Source of the DNA: Pseudomonadota bacterium
GTDB lineage: Bacteria > Pseudomonadota > Alphaproteobacteria > Rhizobiales > Devosiaceae
Direction of reading: 5' to 3'
Length of the DNA stretch: 26,015 bases
Assembly: GCA_023433775.1 (NCBI GenBank)
Contig: JAEYTY010000088.1
Coordinates: forward strand, 1-26,015
Below, in pieces: positions 8,540-15,695 of this stretch. A model generated the notes under the pieces. It saw only the letters and a program-made list of their open reading frames with translations. It was not told the DNA's origin and ran no database searches. Both the position numbers and the translations under genes were made by a program. Position 1 is the first letter of the stretch. Every line of letters starts with the position of its first letter.

Positions 8540-8548
8540 AAGATCGTG

Positions 8549-10039
8549 TTAGTGCCCGCCCATGCTCGGCCCGCCGCCTTCCGGCTTGCGGATGAAGAAG
8601 GCCGCAAGGATCGCGAAGAGCGAGATGATCGCGCCCACGAGGAAAGCCAGGCGAATGCCGCCCGCCAGCGCCTCGACCGAGTCGAAACCTTCGAGCGTCA
8701 GCGACGCGGTGCGAATGGTCATCAGAGCGATAAAGAGCGCGATGCCGGCCGCCCCGGCCAGTTGCTGGATGGAGCCGAGGACCGCCGAAGCGTGGGAATA
8801 GAGCTCCTTGCGCACCGAGCCCATCGACGATGTGAAGACCGGCGTAAAGATCAGCGCCAGGCCGACACTCAGCACGATATGGCCCGCCATCAGCGCCCAT
8901 GGCGGCGTCGTCTGGCCAACCGTCGTCAGCGCCCACAACACTGCTGACACCAGAATCGTCCCCGGCACTGCAAGCACCTTGGGACCAACGCGGTCAAAGA
9001 GGCCCCCGACCACAGGCCCCAGCAGGCCCATGATCAACCCGCCGGGCAGCAGCAGCAGGCCGGTCTGCAATGTGTCGAGGCCCACCACATTCTGGGTGTA
9101 GATCGGCAGCAGGATCACCGTCCCAAACAGCGCCATCATCGCCACCAGCATCAGGCTGACCGACACCGTATAGTTCCGCGACTGGAAAACGCGCAGGTCC
9201 AGCAGAGCCTTGTTGTCGTTCTGCAGGTTCAACTGACGCCAGACGAACAGTGCCATGGCCACGACACCAACAGCAATCGGCGCCCAGATCGGGATGGCGC
9301 TCGGCTCACCCGTGTGGGCAAAGCTCTCGCCGAAGCTAGAGAGGCCATAGATCAAGCCGCCAAAGGCGAGCGCCGAAATGATGACCGAAAGCACGTCGAG
9401 CGGCGCATAGCGGGGCGTCGAGACGTTCTGGATCTTGCGATAGCCGAGCGCCAGCGCGCCGAACGCAATCGGCAGCACCAGGATGAACATCCAGCGCCAT
9501 TCGAGATTGGCCAGAATGAACCCGCCAATGGTCGGACCGATGGCGGGCGCCACCGACATGACGATGGAAATATTGCCCATGGTCTTGCCACGCGCCTCAG
9601 GCGGAACCAGCGTCATCACCGTGGTCATCAGCAAAGGCATCATGATTGCCGTGCCAACGGCCTGCACGACGCGGCCAAGCACGAGCAGTTCGAGGCCGGG
9701 CGCGATGGCGCACAGCAAGGTGCCGGTCGAGAAAATCGACATGGCCAAAAGGAAAATCGGCCGCGTGTTCATGCGCTGCAGCAGGAAGCCGGTGATCGGG
9801 ATCACCACGGCCATGGTCAGCAGGAAAGCCGTGGTCAGCCACTGTGCCGCGCTCGCCGTCACCCCGAGATCGTTCATCAAGTGCGGAATGGCAACGCTCA
9901 TGATGGTTTCATTGAGAAACACCACGAAGGTCGACACCAGCAGCAGCGCAATGACCAGATTGTTGCGCGCAGCATCACTGTGGCTCACCGGTGTCGGCGG
10001 CGCCATTGCGGCGTCAAATGGAGTTGAATCGGTACTCAT
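8549..10039 (-). CDS. DHA2-family MFS multidrug efflux transporter
   Basis: This is a 496-residue inner-membrane protein with about 14 hydrophobic segments, the arrangement of the DHA2 drug:H+ antiporter family (EmrB / LmrB-like). A hydrophilic 25-residue N-terminus precedes TM1, which contains FLNETIMSVAIPHL. QWLTTAFLLTMAVVIPITGFL lies in the TM2 region, and the antiporter motif C region reads APAIGPTIGGFI at about residues 165-176. The C-terminus is short and Gly/His-rich. No membrane-fusion (EmrA) or regulator gene adjoins it. The SD GAGG lies 6 nt before the ATG and sits in the loop of a small GTTTC/GAAAC hairpin. The promoter region carries candidate operators. The drug substrate is unknown. 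Confidence 0.9.
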   Translation of the reverse strand: MSTDSTPFDAAMAPPTPVSHSDAARNNLVIALLLVSTFVVFLNETIMSVAIPHLMNDLGVTASAAQWLTTAFLLTMAVVIPITGFLLQRMNTRPIFLLAMSIFSTGTLLCAIAPGLELLVLGRVVQAVGTAIMMPLLMTTVMTLVPPEARGKTMGNISIVMSVAPAIGPTIGGFILANLEWRWMFILVLPIAFGALALGYRKIQNVSTPRYAPLDVLSVIISALAFGGLIYGLSSFGESFAHTGEPSAIPIWAPIAVGVVAMALFVWRQLNLQNDNKALLDLRVFQSRNYTVSVSLMLVAMMALFGTVILLPIYTQNVVGLDTLQTGLLLLPGGLIMGLLGPVVGGLFDRVGPKVLAVPGTILVSAVLWALTTVGQTTPPWALMAGHIVLSVGLALIFTPVFTSSMGSVRKELYSHASAVLGSIQQLAGAAGIALFIALMTIRTASLTLEGFDSVEALAGGIRLAFLVGAIISLFAILAAFFIRKPEGGGPSMGGH

Positions 10040-10123
10040 GGTTTCCCTCGAAACTTGAATTGCGCTGTCGCAGGCACGACGGGTGACGTCGCCGGCTTTC
10101 GACGCACCCTCCTAAAATTCCGC

Positions 10124-10136
10124 GACACCTGGTGTC
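10124..10136. promoter_or_regulatory. Palindromic candidate operator of the DHA2 transporter
   Basis: GACACC-T-GGTGTC is a perfect 13-bp palindrome 85-97 bp upstream of the transporter start. On the minus strand it overlaps CTGACA (10138-10133), a plausible -35 element, with a weak TTAGGA 17 nt further on. A repressor dimer (for example TetR- or MarR-type) bound here would block the promoter. That is inference; no regulator gene is adjacent. Confidence 0.45.
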
Positions 10137-10167
10137 AGCAGAATGCTGGTTTGTTATTCGACCCAGA

Positions 10168-10195
10168 AATGTTGCGGCCCAGCCGGGGCAACATT
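10168..10195. promoter_or_regulatory. Inverted repeat AATGTTGC-N12-GCAACATT
   Basis: Perfect 8-bp arms are separated by a GC-rich 12-nt spacer, lying upstream of the transporter promoter. The geometry suits a dimeric DNA-binding regulator or a hairpin. Function is not established. Confidence 0.4.
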
Positions 10196-10367
10196 CGAAT
10201 TTCGCTTGCCATGCGTCTTGGAGCGCATCTGCGAAAGGGCAGCTTCTTTAGGCCCGTCAGCGCGCGCCGTCCAGAAGCTTAAATGCAATTCTGGCCTGCA
10301 AAATCGTGTTTCCTGACCTTTGAAATGGCGCTCCGCTTACCCATATGTGATCCAGGTAGAGCGTCGT

Positions 10368-10382
10368 GTTCTTGTTCTGTTC
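10368..10382 (+). promoter_or_regulatory. LexA (SOS) box, alphaproteobacterial direct-repeat type
   Basis: GTTC-TTGTTCT-GTTC matches GTTC-N7-GTTC, the direct-repeat LexA site known from Rhizobium, Rhodobacter and Caulobacter. It is 75 bp upstream of the radical SAM start codon and overlaps the -35 element of its candidate promoter, the position expected for repression. Confidence 0.72.
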
Positions 10383-10400
10383 TCGTGAAACTGCTACATC
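10372..10400 (+). promoter_or_regulatory. Promoter of the radical SAM gene
   Basis: TTGTTC (10372-10377), a 17-nt spacer and TACATC (10395-10400) form a sigma-70-like promoter about 56 nt before the ATG. The -35 lies inside the LexA box. Confidence 0.55.
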
Positions 10401-10456
10401 TCGAACACGTTCTACAGTCACGATTCGACTGTTGAACGTCCATCAGGAGATGTTTC

Positions 10457-11608
10457 ATGGCCCTCTATCAGGCCCCGTCTTTCGAAGCCCTGGAAAAGCT
10501 CAGCCGCAGTCGCGACGCCGATCTGGCGCGGCGCGAACTCATCGATCCTGACCGCATTCGCGGGCGCGGCGCGCAGTCCAATCGTAGCGGCCGGTTTGAA
10601 AAGCAGGCCCGCGAGGCCTTCGACGATGGCTGGAACAATGTCGAGCCGCTGGCAATGTTCGAAACGGTGGAACATGTCGAGCGCGCCCGCACCATCATCA
10701 CCACCAATGACAGCCCGGACATTGGCTTCGAGCGTTCAATCAACGCCTATCGTGGTTGCGAGCATGGCTGTTCTTATTGCTATGCGCGCCCCAGCCACGC
10801 CTTTCTCGGCCATTCTGCCGGCGTGGAATTTGAACGCGACATCTATGTAAAGGTGAACGCCGTTGAGGCTCTGCGCGCAGAAATCGGCGCCAAGGGGTAC
10901 AAGGTCAAGCCTATCGCCATGGGCACCAATACCGACCCCTATCAGCCGTCCGAGCGCAAGCACCAGCTGACCCGCGGCATTCTCCAGGTCATGCTGGAGA
11001 CAAGGCACCCGGTCATGATCACCACAAAGTCGGCCCTCATCATCCGCGATCTCGACATTCTCACTGAGCTGGCCAAGCTCCGTTTGGTAAAAGTGGCTAT
11101 TTCCGTCACCTCGATGGATCACAAGCTGAGCCGCAAGATGGAGCCTCGCGCCTCCTCCCCTGCACGGCGGCTGGAAGCCATCCGCCTTTTGAGCGAAGCC
11201 GGTGTGCCCACTGCCATTTTCGCTTCGCCGATGATCCCGGCCATCAATGACATGGAACTCGAACGCATTCTGGACGCCGGAAAGGCGCAGGGCGCCGTCA
11301 GCGCCTCGATGATCCTGCTTCGCCTCCCCGGCGAAGTCCGCGATGTGTTCCGCGAATGGCTGCTGCGTCATTTCCCCGACCGGGTTCGCCATGTGCTTTC
11401 GCTGGTGCGTGATACGCGCGGCGGGCGGGACAATGATCCGCGCTTCGGCACGCGCATGACGGGCGAGGGCCCCTATGCCACCCTGCTGCGCCAGCGCTTT
11501 GACAAGGCCCGTGAACGCCTTGGCTTCGAAACCAAGCTGCCGCCCTTGCGCGCGGATCTCTTCGAAGCACCAAAGCTGGCGACCGCGCAGATGAACCTGT
11601 TCGATTAG
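10457..11608 (+). CDS. PA0069-family radical SAM protein (SplB-related)
   Basis: This is a 383-residue protein with the radical SAM cluster motif CxxxCxxC as CEHGCSYCYARPSH (C101, C105, C108). It belongs with the Rv2578c / PA0069 group distantly related to spore photoproduct lyase; the exact reaction is unknown to me. TNTDPYQPSERKHQLTR and TTKSALIIRDLD are further conserved stretches of this group. The start ATG at 10457 has CAGGAG 8 nt upstream. The gene stands alone, with a LexA box over its promoter, pointing to induction by DNA damage. I recall that Pseudomonas PA0069 is listed in the LexA regulon, which fits a DNA-repair-related role. The stop is 15 nt from the convergent exported-protein gene. 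Confidence 0.88.
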   Translation: MALYQAPSFEALEKLSRSRDADLARRELIDPDRIRGRGAQSNRSGRFEKQAREAFDDGWNNVEPLAMFETVEHVERARTIITTNDSPDIGFERSINAYRGCEHGCSYCYARPSHAFLGHSAGVEFERDIYVKVNAVEALRAEIGAKGYKVKPIAMGTNTDPYQPSERKHQLTRGILQVMLETRHPVMITTKSALIIRDLDILTELAKLRLVKVAISVTSMDHKLSRKMEPRASSPARRLEAIRLLSEAGVPTAIFASPMIPAINDMELERILDAGKAQGAVSASMILLRLPGEVRDVFREWLLRHFPDRVRHVLSLVRDTRGGRDNDPRFGTRMTGEGPYATLLRQRFDKARERLGFETKLPPLRADLFEAPKLATAQMNLFD

Positions 11609-11623
11609 GCGCTGGCACCCAGC

Positions 11624-12205
11624 TTAATACTGCGCCACCTTGCGCGCATAGGTGCTCATGAAATCGAGCGAGGCCAGCACGCCTTGCAGCGATAGCCGCA
11701 CGTCGCGCGCCTTGTCCTCGCCGGCCATCGGAATGGAAAGGGTCACCGAAGTGCGTTCCTTCATCCGCTCGATCAGCGACGCCTTGAGCTCCGCATTTTC
11801 GATGAAATACTGGTTGATGGTGTTGTAGCGGGTCTCGATGTCTTTCCCGACCGAGAGGCTTACAGGCGGCTGGCCGCTGATCGTGAGCATGATGGGTCGG
11901 GCCTCGTCATACTCTACGTCATCGGCCGAAATCGTAATGGCGAGATCCAGCTCCCCATTCAGCCGGTTACGAAACAGGGTCAGCTTATATGCGGGGAGAT
12001 TAGCGCTGTTGAGCGCCGCGCTGCCCGTGCTCGCAAAGCACGAAAAGCCGTAATAGTCGGTTGCGTCTTCATTGATGACATCAGGGCAGGCCGCCAGCCA
12101 GTCGCGGTTATATTCCCGCCATTCCCCATAGGGGTGATGAAACGGTTCGGCACTCGCAGGAAGGCACATTGCCAGCAAGGCAGAAAGAAGAAGTGCAATA
12201 CGCAT
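11624..12205 (-). CDS. Exported protein of unknown function
   Basis: I do not recognise a close family. The 193-residue product starts at the ATG at 12205 (GAGAGAG just upstream); a longer frame to 12289 exists, but the shorter form begins directly with a clean signal peptide (MRIALLLSALLAMCLPASA, cleavage before EPF). The mature part has two cysteines early on (AACPD and FSCFAS), which could form a disulfide. A beta-rich middle (KLTLFRNRLNGELDLAITIS) precedes a C-terminal half with alternating helices and strands. The strand layout faintly recalls invasion-associated locus B (IalB) proteins, but I cannot support that assignment. It is divergent from the DUF4180 gene. Confidence 0.72.
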   Translation of the reverse strand: MRIALLLSALLAMCLPASAEPFHHPYGEWREYNRDWLAACPDVINEDATDYYGFSCFASTGSAALNSANLPAYKLTLFRNRLNGELDLAITISADDVEYDEARPIMLTISGQPPVSLSVGKDIETRYNTINQYFIENAELKASLIERMKERTSVTLSIPMAGEDKARDVRLSLQGVLASLDFMSTYARKVAQY

Positions 12206-12221
12206 GGACGCTCTCTCTCGG

Positions 12222-12249
12222 CTTTGCCCCCCGGCGGGAACTGCTATAT
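12222..12249 (+). promoter_or_regulatory. Candidate promoter of the DUF4180-rnhB operon
   Basis: CTATAT (12244-12249) resembles the rhizobial -10 form, and CTTTGC (12222-12227) 16 nt upstream is a partial -35. It lies 40 nt before the DUF4180 start in an 83-bp divergent gap. Weak support. Confidence 0.3.
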
Positions 12250-12288
12250 CAGCTTGCCCCACCAACGAACATAGTGCGGAAGCATTCA

Positions 12289-12654
12289 ATGAGCATCCAG
12301 ACCCATAATGGCATCAAGGTAATGACCATTGCTGCGGATGGCCCCCTGCTCGCCTCCGAGGCCGATGCGCTGGACCTCATCGGCCAGACCTATGGCGAAG
12401 AAATTGACCTGATCGCCCTGCCCGTCTCGCGCCTCGCGCCTGAATTTTTTACGCTGAGCACGCAATTGGCAGGTCACTTCTTCCAGAAAATGCAGAACTA
12501 CCGGATGCGTCTCGCCATCGTTGGCGATCTCTCCACACAGCTTGCCGCCAGCAAGGCGTTGAATGATTTCGTCGGCGAAACCAATCGCATCGGTCACCAT
12601 CTCTTCGTGCTGGATCATGATGCCCTGTTGCGTGCGCTGGACGGAGAGGTCTGA
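12289..12654 (+). CDS. DUF4180 domain protein
   Basis: This small cytosolic protein of 121 residues has no signal peptide or membrane segment. The stretch IDLIALPVSRLAPEFFTLST, then LAGHFFQKMQNYRMRLAIVGDLS and a late ALNDFVGETNR, match the DUF4180 pattern of conserved Pro-x-x-Arg-Leu, Phe-Phe, Gln-Lys, Asn-Tyr and Gly-Asp positions. The function of this family is unknown. The ATG at 12289 was preferred because an upstream extension would run through the promoter and lacks homology-like sequence. Its TGA is one base before the rnhB ATG, so it is almost certainly co-translated with RNase HII. Confidence 0.82.
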   Translation: MSIQTHNGIKVMTIAADGPLLASEADALDLIGQTYGEEIDLIALPVSRLAPEFFTLSTQLAGHFFQKMQNYRMRLAIVGDLSTQLAASKALNDFVGETNRIGHHLFVLDHDALLRALDGEV

Positions 12655-12655
12655 C

Positions 12656-13333
12656 ATGGCCCGCCGCCCCGAACCCAATTCAGCTGACATGTTCCTGCTC
12701 CCGTCTGAGGGCCCGGACTTTTCGCACGAAACCATGCTGATCGAGCGCGGCGCCCGACGCGTTGCAGGCGTCGATGAAGCCGGGCGCGGCCCGCTTGCTG
12801 GTCCCGTTGTCGTCGCCGCTGTGCGGCTCGACCCAAACAACATTCCCGATGGCCTCAACGATTCCAAAAAACTCACCGCCGCAAGGCGCGAGGAATTGTT
12901 CGAAGAGATCATGGCCAGCGCCGAAGTCGCCATCGCCACGGCCTCGCCCAACGAAATTCTCTTCCTCAATATTCGCGGGGCCACGCTTGCCGCCATGGGC
13001 CGTGCCGTCGCCGCGCTGCCGCATGGTCCAGATCGTGTGCTGGTCGATGGCCGCGATGTTCCACCGGGGCTTCCCTGCCCCGGCATTGCCCTGATCGGTG
13101 GCGACGGACGCTCGGTTTCCATCGCCGCCGCTTCCATAATCGCCAAGGTCATGCGCGACCGGCAATGCGCCGTCATGGATATGGACGCGCCACAATTCGC
13201 CTTTGTGCGCCACAAGGGCTATGGCACGGCGGACCATCTCAGGGCGCTCAATCTCCATGGTCCCTGCCGACACCATCGCAGCGAGTTCGCGCCGGTCGCA
13301 TTGCTGCTCTCCGCTGGGAAAATCGCGCGTTAA
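12656..13333 (+). CDS. rnhB: Ribonuclease HII
   Basis: RNase HII cleaves RNA in RNA-DNA hybrids and starts removal of single ribonucleotides from DNA. The product is 225 residues from the ATG at 12656, which has GGAGAGG upstream inside the DUF4180 gene. The catalytic motif GVDEAGRGPLAGP supplies D40 and E41, with further acidic residues D131 (LVDG) and D168 (AKVMRDR). The SIAAASIIAKV helix and HKGYGTADHLRAL are standard for the family. About 30 extra N-terminal residues precede the fold. Its stop codon lies inside a CtrA-like box that belongs to the ccrM promoter region. Confidence 0.96.
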   Translation: MARRPEPNSADMFLLPSEGPDFSHETMLIERGARRVAGVDEAGRGPLAGPVVVAAVRLDPNNIPDGLNDSKKLTAARREELFEEIMASAEVAIATASPNEILFLNIRGATLAAMGRAVAALPHGPDRVLVDGRDVPPGLPCPGIALIGGDGRSVSIAAASIIAKVMRDRQCAVMDMDAPQFAFVRHKGYGTADHLRALNLHGPCRHHRSEFAPVALLLSAGKIAR

Positions 13334-13407
13334 CCTCCTGCTAACCCTGTGAAATCACGGTCCATTAACGCTGACGTTCTATAAAGGCGTCGTTAGTAAT
13401 GCGTTAG
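13330..13407 (+). promoter_or_regulatory. Degenerate CtrA-like boxes in the ccrM promoter region
   Basis: Three sites approach the CtrA consensus TTAA-N7-TTAA(C). They are TTAA-N7-CTAAC at 13330-13345 (one mismatch, overlapping the rnhB stop), TTAA-N7-GTTC at 13365-13379, and TTAG-N7-TTAG at 13393-13407. TATAAA at 13380-13385 is a possible -10 without a recognisable -35, as is common at activator-dependent promoters. No GANTC site occurs in the gap. CtrA control of ccrM is known in Caulobacter and Brucella; here it is inferred. Confidence 0.5.
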
Positions 13408-13417
13408 GGTTAAGTGT

Positions 13418-14551
13418 ATGCTGGGAACCGCGCGTACGGCTCAAAAGGCCGCTGCGGAGGGGGCATCTGGCCTCCCGATCGACACCATTCTCGTGGGCGA
13501 TTGCATCGACCACATGAACGCCTTGCCGGCGAACTCCGTCGATCTCATTTTCGCCGATCCGCCCTACAACCTGCAGCTCGACCAGGGCCTCACCCGCCCC
13601 GATCAGAGCAAGGTCGATGCGGTCGATGATGATTGGGACAAGTTCGAGAGCTTTGCCCATTATGACAGCTTCACCCGCGCCTGGCTCAAGGCCGCGCGCC
13701 GCGTGCTGAAGCCCGATGGGGCCATCTGGGTCATCGGCTCCTATCACAACATTTTCCGGGTCGGTACGGCGCTGCAGGATCTCGACTATTGGATGCTCAA
13801 CGACATCGTCTGGCGCAAGGCCAATCCAATGCCGAATTTCCGGGGCACCCGCTTCACCAATGCCCATGAGACCCTGATCTGGGCGTCAAAGAGCCAGAAA
13901 AGCCGCGTCACCTTCAATTATGAAGCGATGAAGCTGGCCAATGACGATACGCAGATGCGCAGCGACTGGCTGTTCCCTATCTGCACGGGCGCCGAACGTC
14001 TCAAGGGCGATAACGACGAAAAGATCCATCCCACCCAGAAGCCGGAGGCCCTGCTCTTCCGTATCCTCAACGCCACCACCAATCCCGGTGACGTTGTGCT
14101 CGACCCCTTCTTCGGCACGGGCACGACCGGCGCCGTGGCAAAAAAGCTCGGCCGCCATTTCATCGGCATTGAGCGTGAAGACAGCTATATCAATGCGGCG
14201 CTGAAGCGTATCGCCGCCATTCGTCCCGGCGCCACCGAGGCCCTTCAGTCGACGACGCCAAAGCGCAAGGAAGCCCGGATTCCCTTTGGTTCGCTCATCG
14301 AGCAGGGCCTTATCGAACCGGGTACGCAACTTTTTGATTTAACGAAGCGTTACTCTGCCATGGTTCGAGCAGACGGCTCGCTCGTCTCGGGTTCTCACCA
14401 GGGGTCGATCCACAAGGTCGGCGCATTGGTTCAGGGTTCCGAGTCATGCAACGGGTGGACTTTCTGGCACCTCGAACAATCGAACAAGGTCGAGCCCATC
14501 GACAATTTACGTGCCGGCATACGACAAAAACTTGATTTGCTTTCTGCCTGA
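13418..14551 (+). CDS. ccrM: Cell-cycle-regulated adenine DNA methyltransferase (CcrM, GANTC)
   Basis: CcrM methylates the adenine of GANTC, setting the hemimethylated/full-methylated cycle that times gene expression in alphaproteobacteria. The product is 377 residues, close to the family length. It is a beta-class N6-adenine enzyme: catalytic DPPY (47-50) precedes the SAM-binding DPFFGTGTTG (229-238). The stretches VDDDWDKFESFAHYD, IWVIGSYHNIFRVG and NPMPNFRGTRFTNAHETLIWA are near-identical to the CcrM signature as I remember it. Residues about 270-375 form the C-terminal RAMA-type domain (VRADGSL, SIHKVGA, CNGWTFWH) needed for specificity. AGGG lies 8 nt before the ATG. It is separated from rnhB by 84 nt and closed by a strong terminator. 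Confidence 0.97.
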   Translation: MLGTARTAQKAAAEGASGLPIDTILVGDCIDHMNALPANSVDLIFADPPYNLQLDQGLTRPDQSKVDAVDDDWDKFESFAHYDSFTRAWLKAARRVLKPDGAIWVIGSYHNIFRVGTALQDLDYWMLNDIVWRKANPMPNFRGTRFTNAHETLIWASKSQKSRVTFNYEAMKLANDDTQMRSDWLFPICTGAERLKGDNDEKIHPTQKPEALLFRILNATTNPGDVVLDPFFGTGTTGAVAKKLGRHFIGIEREDSYINAALKRIAAIRPGATEALQSTTPKRKEARIPFGSLIEQGLIEPGTQLFDLTKRYSAMVRADGSLVSGSHQGSIHKVGALVQGSESCNGWTFWHLEQSNKVEPIDNLRAGIRQKLDLLSA

Positions 14552-14587
14552 TCCTGACCTCCAATCATCCCTCAGGCTCTATTGACT

Positions 14588-14620
14588 GGCCGCCGGTTTG
14601 CCCCGGCGGCCTTTTCTTTT
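14588..14620 (+). terminator. Intrinsic terminator after ccrM
   Basis: GGCCGCCGG / CCGGCGGCC form a perfect 9-bp stem with a 6-nt TTTGCC loop, followed by TTTTCTTTT. It begins 36 nt after the ccrM stop codon and is the clearest terminator in the window. Confidence 0.92.
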
Positions 14621-14672
14621 GCGCCGCTCGCGGCGAGGGGTTATGACCGCATAATCATTTGATTGCTGGGCC

Positions 14673-15695
14673 ATGCGCGTACTCGTCACCGGAAATGCAG
14701 GCTTTATCGGCTTCCACCTCGCAAAGCGGCTGCTGGAGCAGGGCGCGAGCGTTGTCGGGGCCGATTCCGTCAATGACTATTACGATCCCGCGCTCAAGCA
14801 AGCGCGCCTGCGGCTTCTCGACGAAACCGCTCGCCGCACCGGATCAGACTACCGCTTTTTTCGTGGCAATCTGGCTGACAATGCATTCTGCCAGAGCGTG
14901 TTCGCCGTCGGTCCGTTTGACCGCGTGATCCATCTGGCTGCGCAACCGGGGGTGCGCTACAGCCTCGTCAATCCGCAGGCCTATGTGGAAAGCAATATCG
15001 TCGCTTTCACCAATGTGCTCGAAGGCGCGCGCCATTTCAGCGTCCCGCATTTCGTCTATGCCAGCACCAGCAGTGTTTATGGCGCCAATACAAAAATGCC
15101 CTATGACGAGGCTCAGGCCGCCGTCCATCCACTTCAATTCTACGCCGCAACCAAGCGCGCCAATGAATTGATGGCGCATAGCTACAGCCATCTGTTCGGC
15201 CTGCCGACCACCGGTCTCCGGTTTTTCACCGTCTATGGGGATTGGGGCCGGCCCGACATGGCGCCATTCCTGTTCACCCGAGACATTCTCGCCGGCAAAC
15301 CGATTGATGTGTTCAATCACGGCAAGCACAGCCGCGACTTCACCTTTGTCGACGACATCGTCGAAGGCATCATCGGCGCCAGCGAGTCCATCGCCCAGCC
15401 AGACCCCAACTGGAACAGCGATGACCCCGATCCGGCAACCAGCGCTGCGTCGTTTCGCGTGCTCAATATCGGCAACAATCAGCCGATCCAGTTGATCGAC
15501 TTCATCTCGGCAATCGAGCAGGCCGTCGGAAAGAAAGCAGTGTTGAATCTGCTGCCGCTACAACCCGGCGATGTGCCGGACACCCATGCCGATATTTCAA
15601 GACTGATCGCGGCTACGGGATATAGCCCTTCGACCAATGTTACTGATGGCGTTGCCCGTTTCGTCGCCTGGTATCACGACTATTACAAGCTCTAG
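14673..15695 (+). CDS. NAD-dependent nucleotide-sugar epimerase, UDP-glucuronate 4-epimerase type
   Basis: It is a 340-residue extended short-chain dehydrogenase. The Rossmann motif is TGNAGFIG (about 6-13). Catalytic residues are the TSS triad serine (ASTSSVYG, around 130) and YAATK (Y and K about 154-158). NDYYDPALKQARL near the N-terminus and GRPDMAPFLFTRDI plus HGKHSRDFTFVDDIVEG in the middle are characteristic of the UDP-glucuronate 4-epimerases (LspL/CapI group), which make UDP-galacturonate for lipopolysaccharide or capsule. A general UDP-glucose epimerase is less likely. The start has no strong SD, and upstream CATAAT (14650-14655) is a possible -10. Its TAG overlaps the stop of the convergent mutY gene. 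Confidence 0.88.
   Translation: MRVLVTGNAGFIGFHLAKRLLEQGASVVGADSVNDYYDPALKQARLRLLDETARRTGSDYRFFRGNLADNAFCQSVFAVGPFDRVIHLAAQPGVRYSLVNPQAYVESNIVAFTNVLEGARHFSVPHFVYASTSSVYGANTKMPYDEAQAAVHPLQFYAATKRANELMAHSYSHLFGLPTTGLRFFTVYGDWGRPDMAPFLFTRDILAGKPIDVFNHGKHSRDFTFVDDIVEGIIGASESIAQPDPNWNSDDPDPATSAASFRVLNIGNNQPIQLIDFISAIEQAVGKKAVLNLLPLQPGDVPDTHADISRLIAATGYSPSTNVTDGVARFVAWYHDYYKL

Larger units (their letters stand above)
10040..10456. other. 417-bp divergent intergenic region with dyads and promoters
   Basis: This is the only gene-free stretch over 300 bases. It separates the DHA2 transporter (leftward) from the radical SAM gene (rightward). It contains a 13-bp perfect palindrome at 10124-10136, an 8-bp-arm dyad at 10168-10195, a 6-bp-arm dyad CCAGAA/TTCTGG at 10271-10294, a LexA box at 10368-10382 with overlapping promoter elements, and a single GANTC site at 10422-10426. 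An open frame of 75 codons at 10055-10282 has no convincing ribosome site and is not called. Base composition is lower in GC than the flanking genes. Confidence 0.7.

Noticed and set aside
8448..8936. Upstream extension of the diguanylate cyclase into the DHA2 gene
   Set aside because: The extension crosses the terminator and the transporter's coding region; the ATG at 8447 has a good ribosome site.
10055..10282. 75-codon open frame in the 417-bp intergenic region
   Set aside because: No ribosome site, no hydrophobic or domain pattern, and it runs through the candidate operators.
10403..10412. GAACACGTTC palindrome as a second, Bacillus-type SOS box
   Set aside because: The spacing between GAAC and GTTC is 2 nt rather than the 4 nt required, and alphaproteobacterial LexA uses the direct-repeat form found just upstream.
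14635..14672. Minimal upstream reading frame (ATG-ACC-GCA-TAA) before the epimerase
   Set aside because: The GAGGGG is only 2 nt from the ATG and three codons are too few to distinguish from chance.
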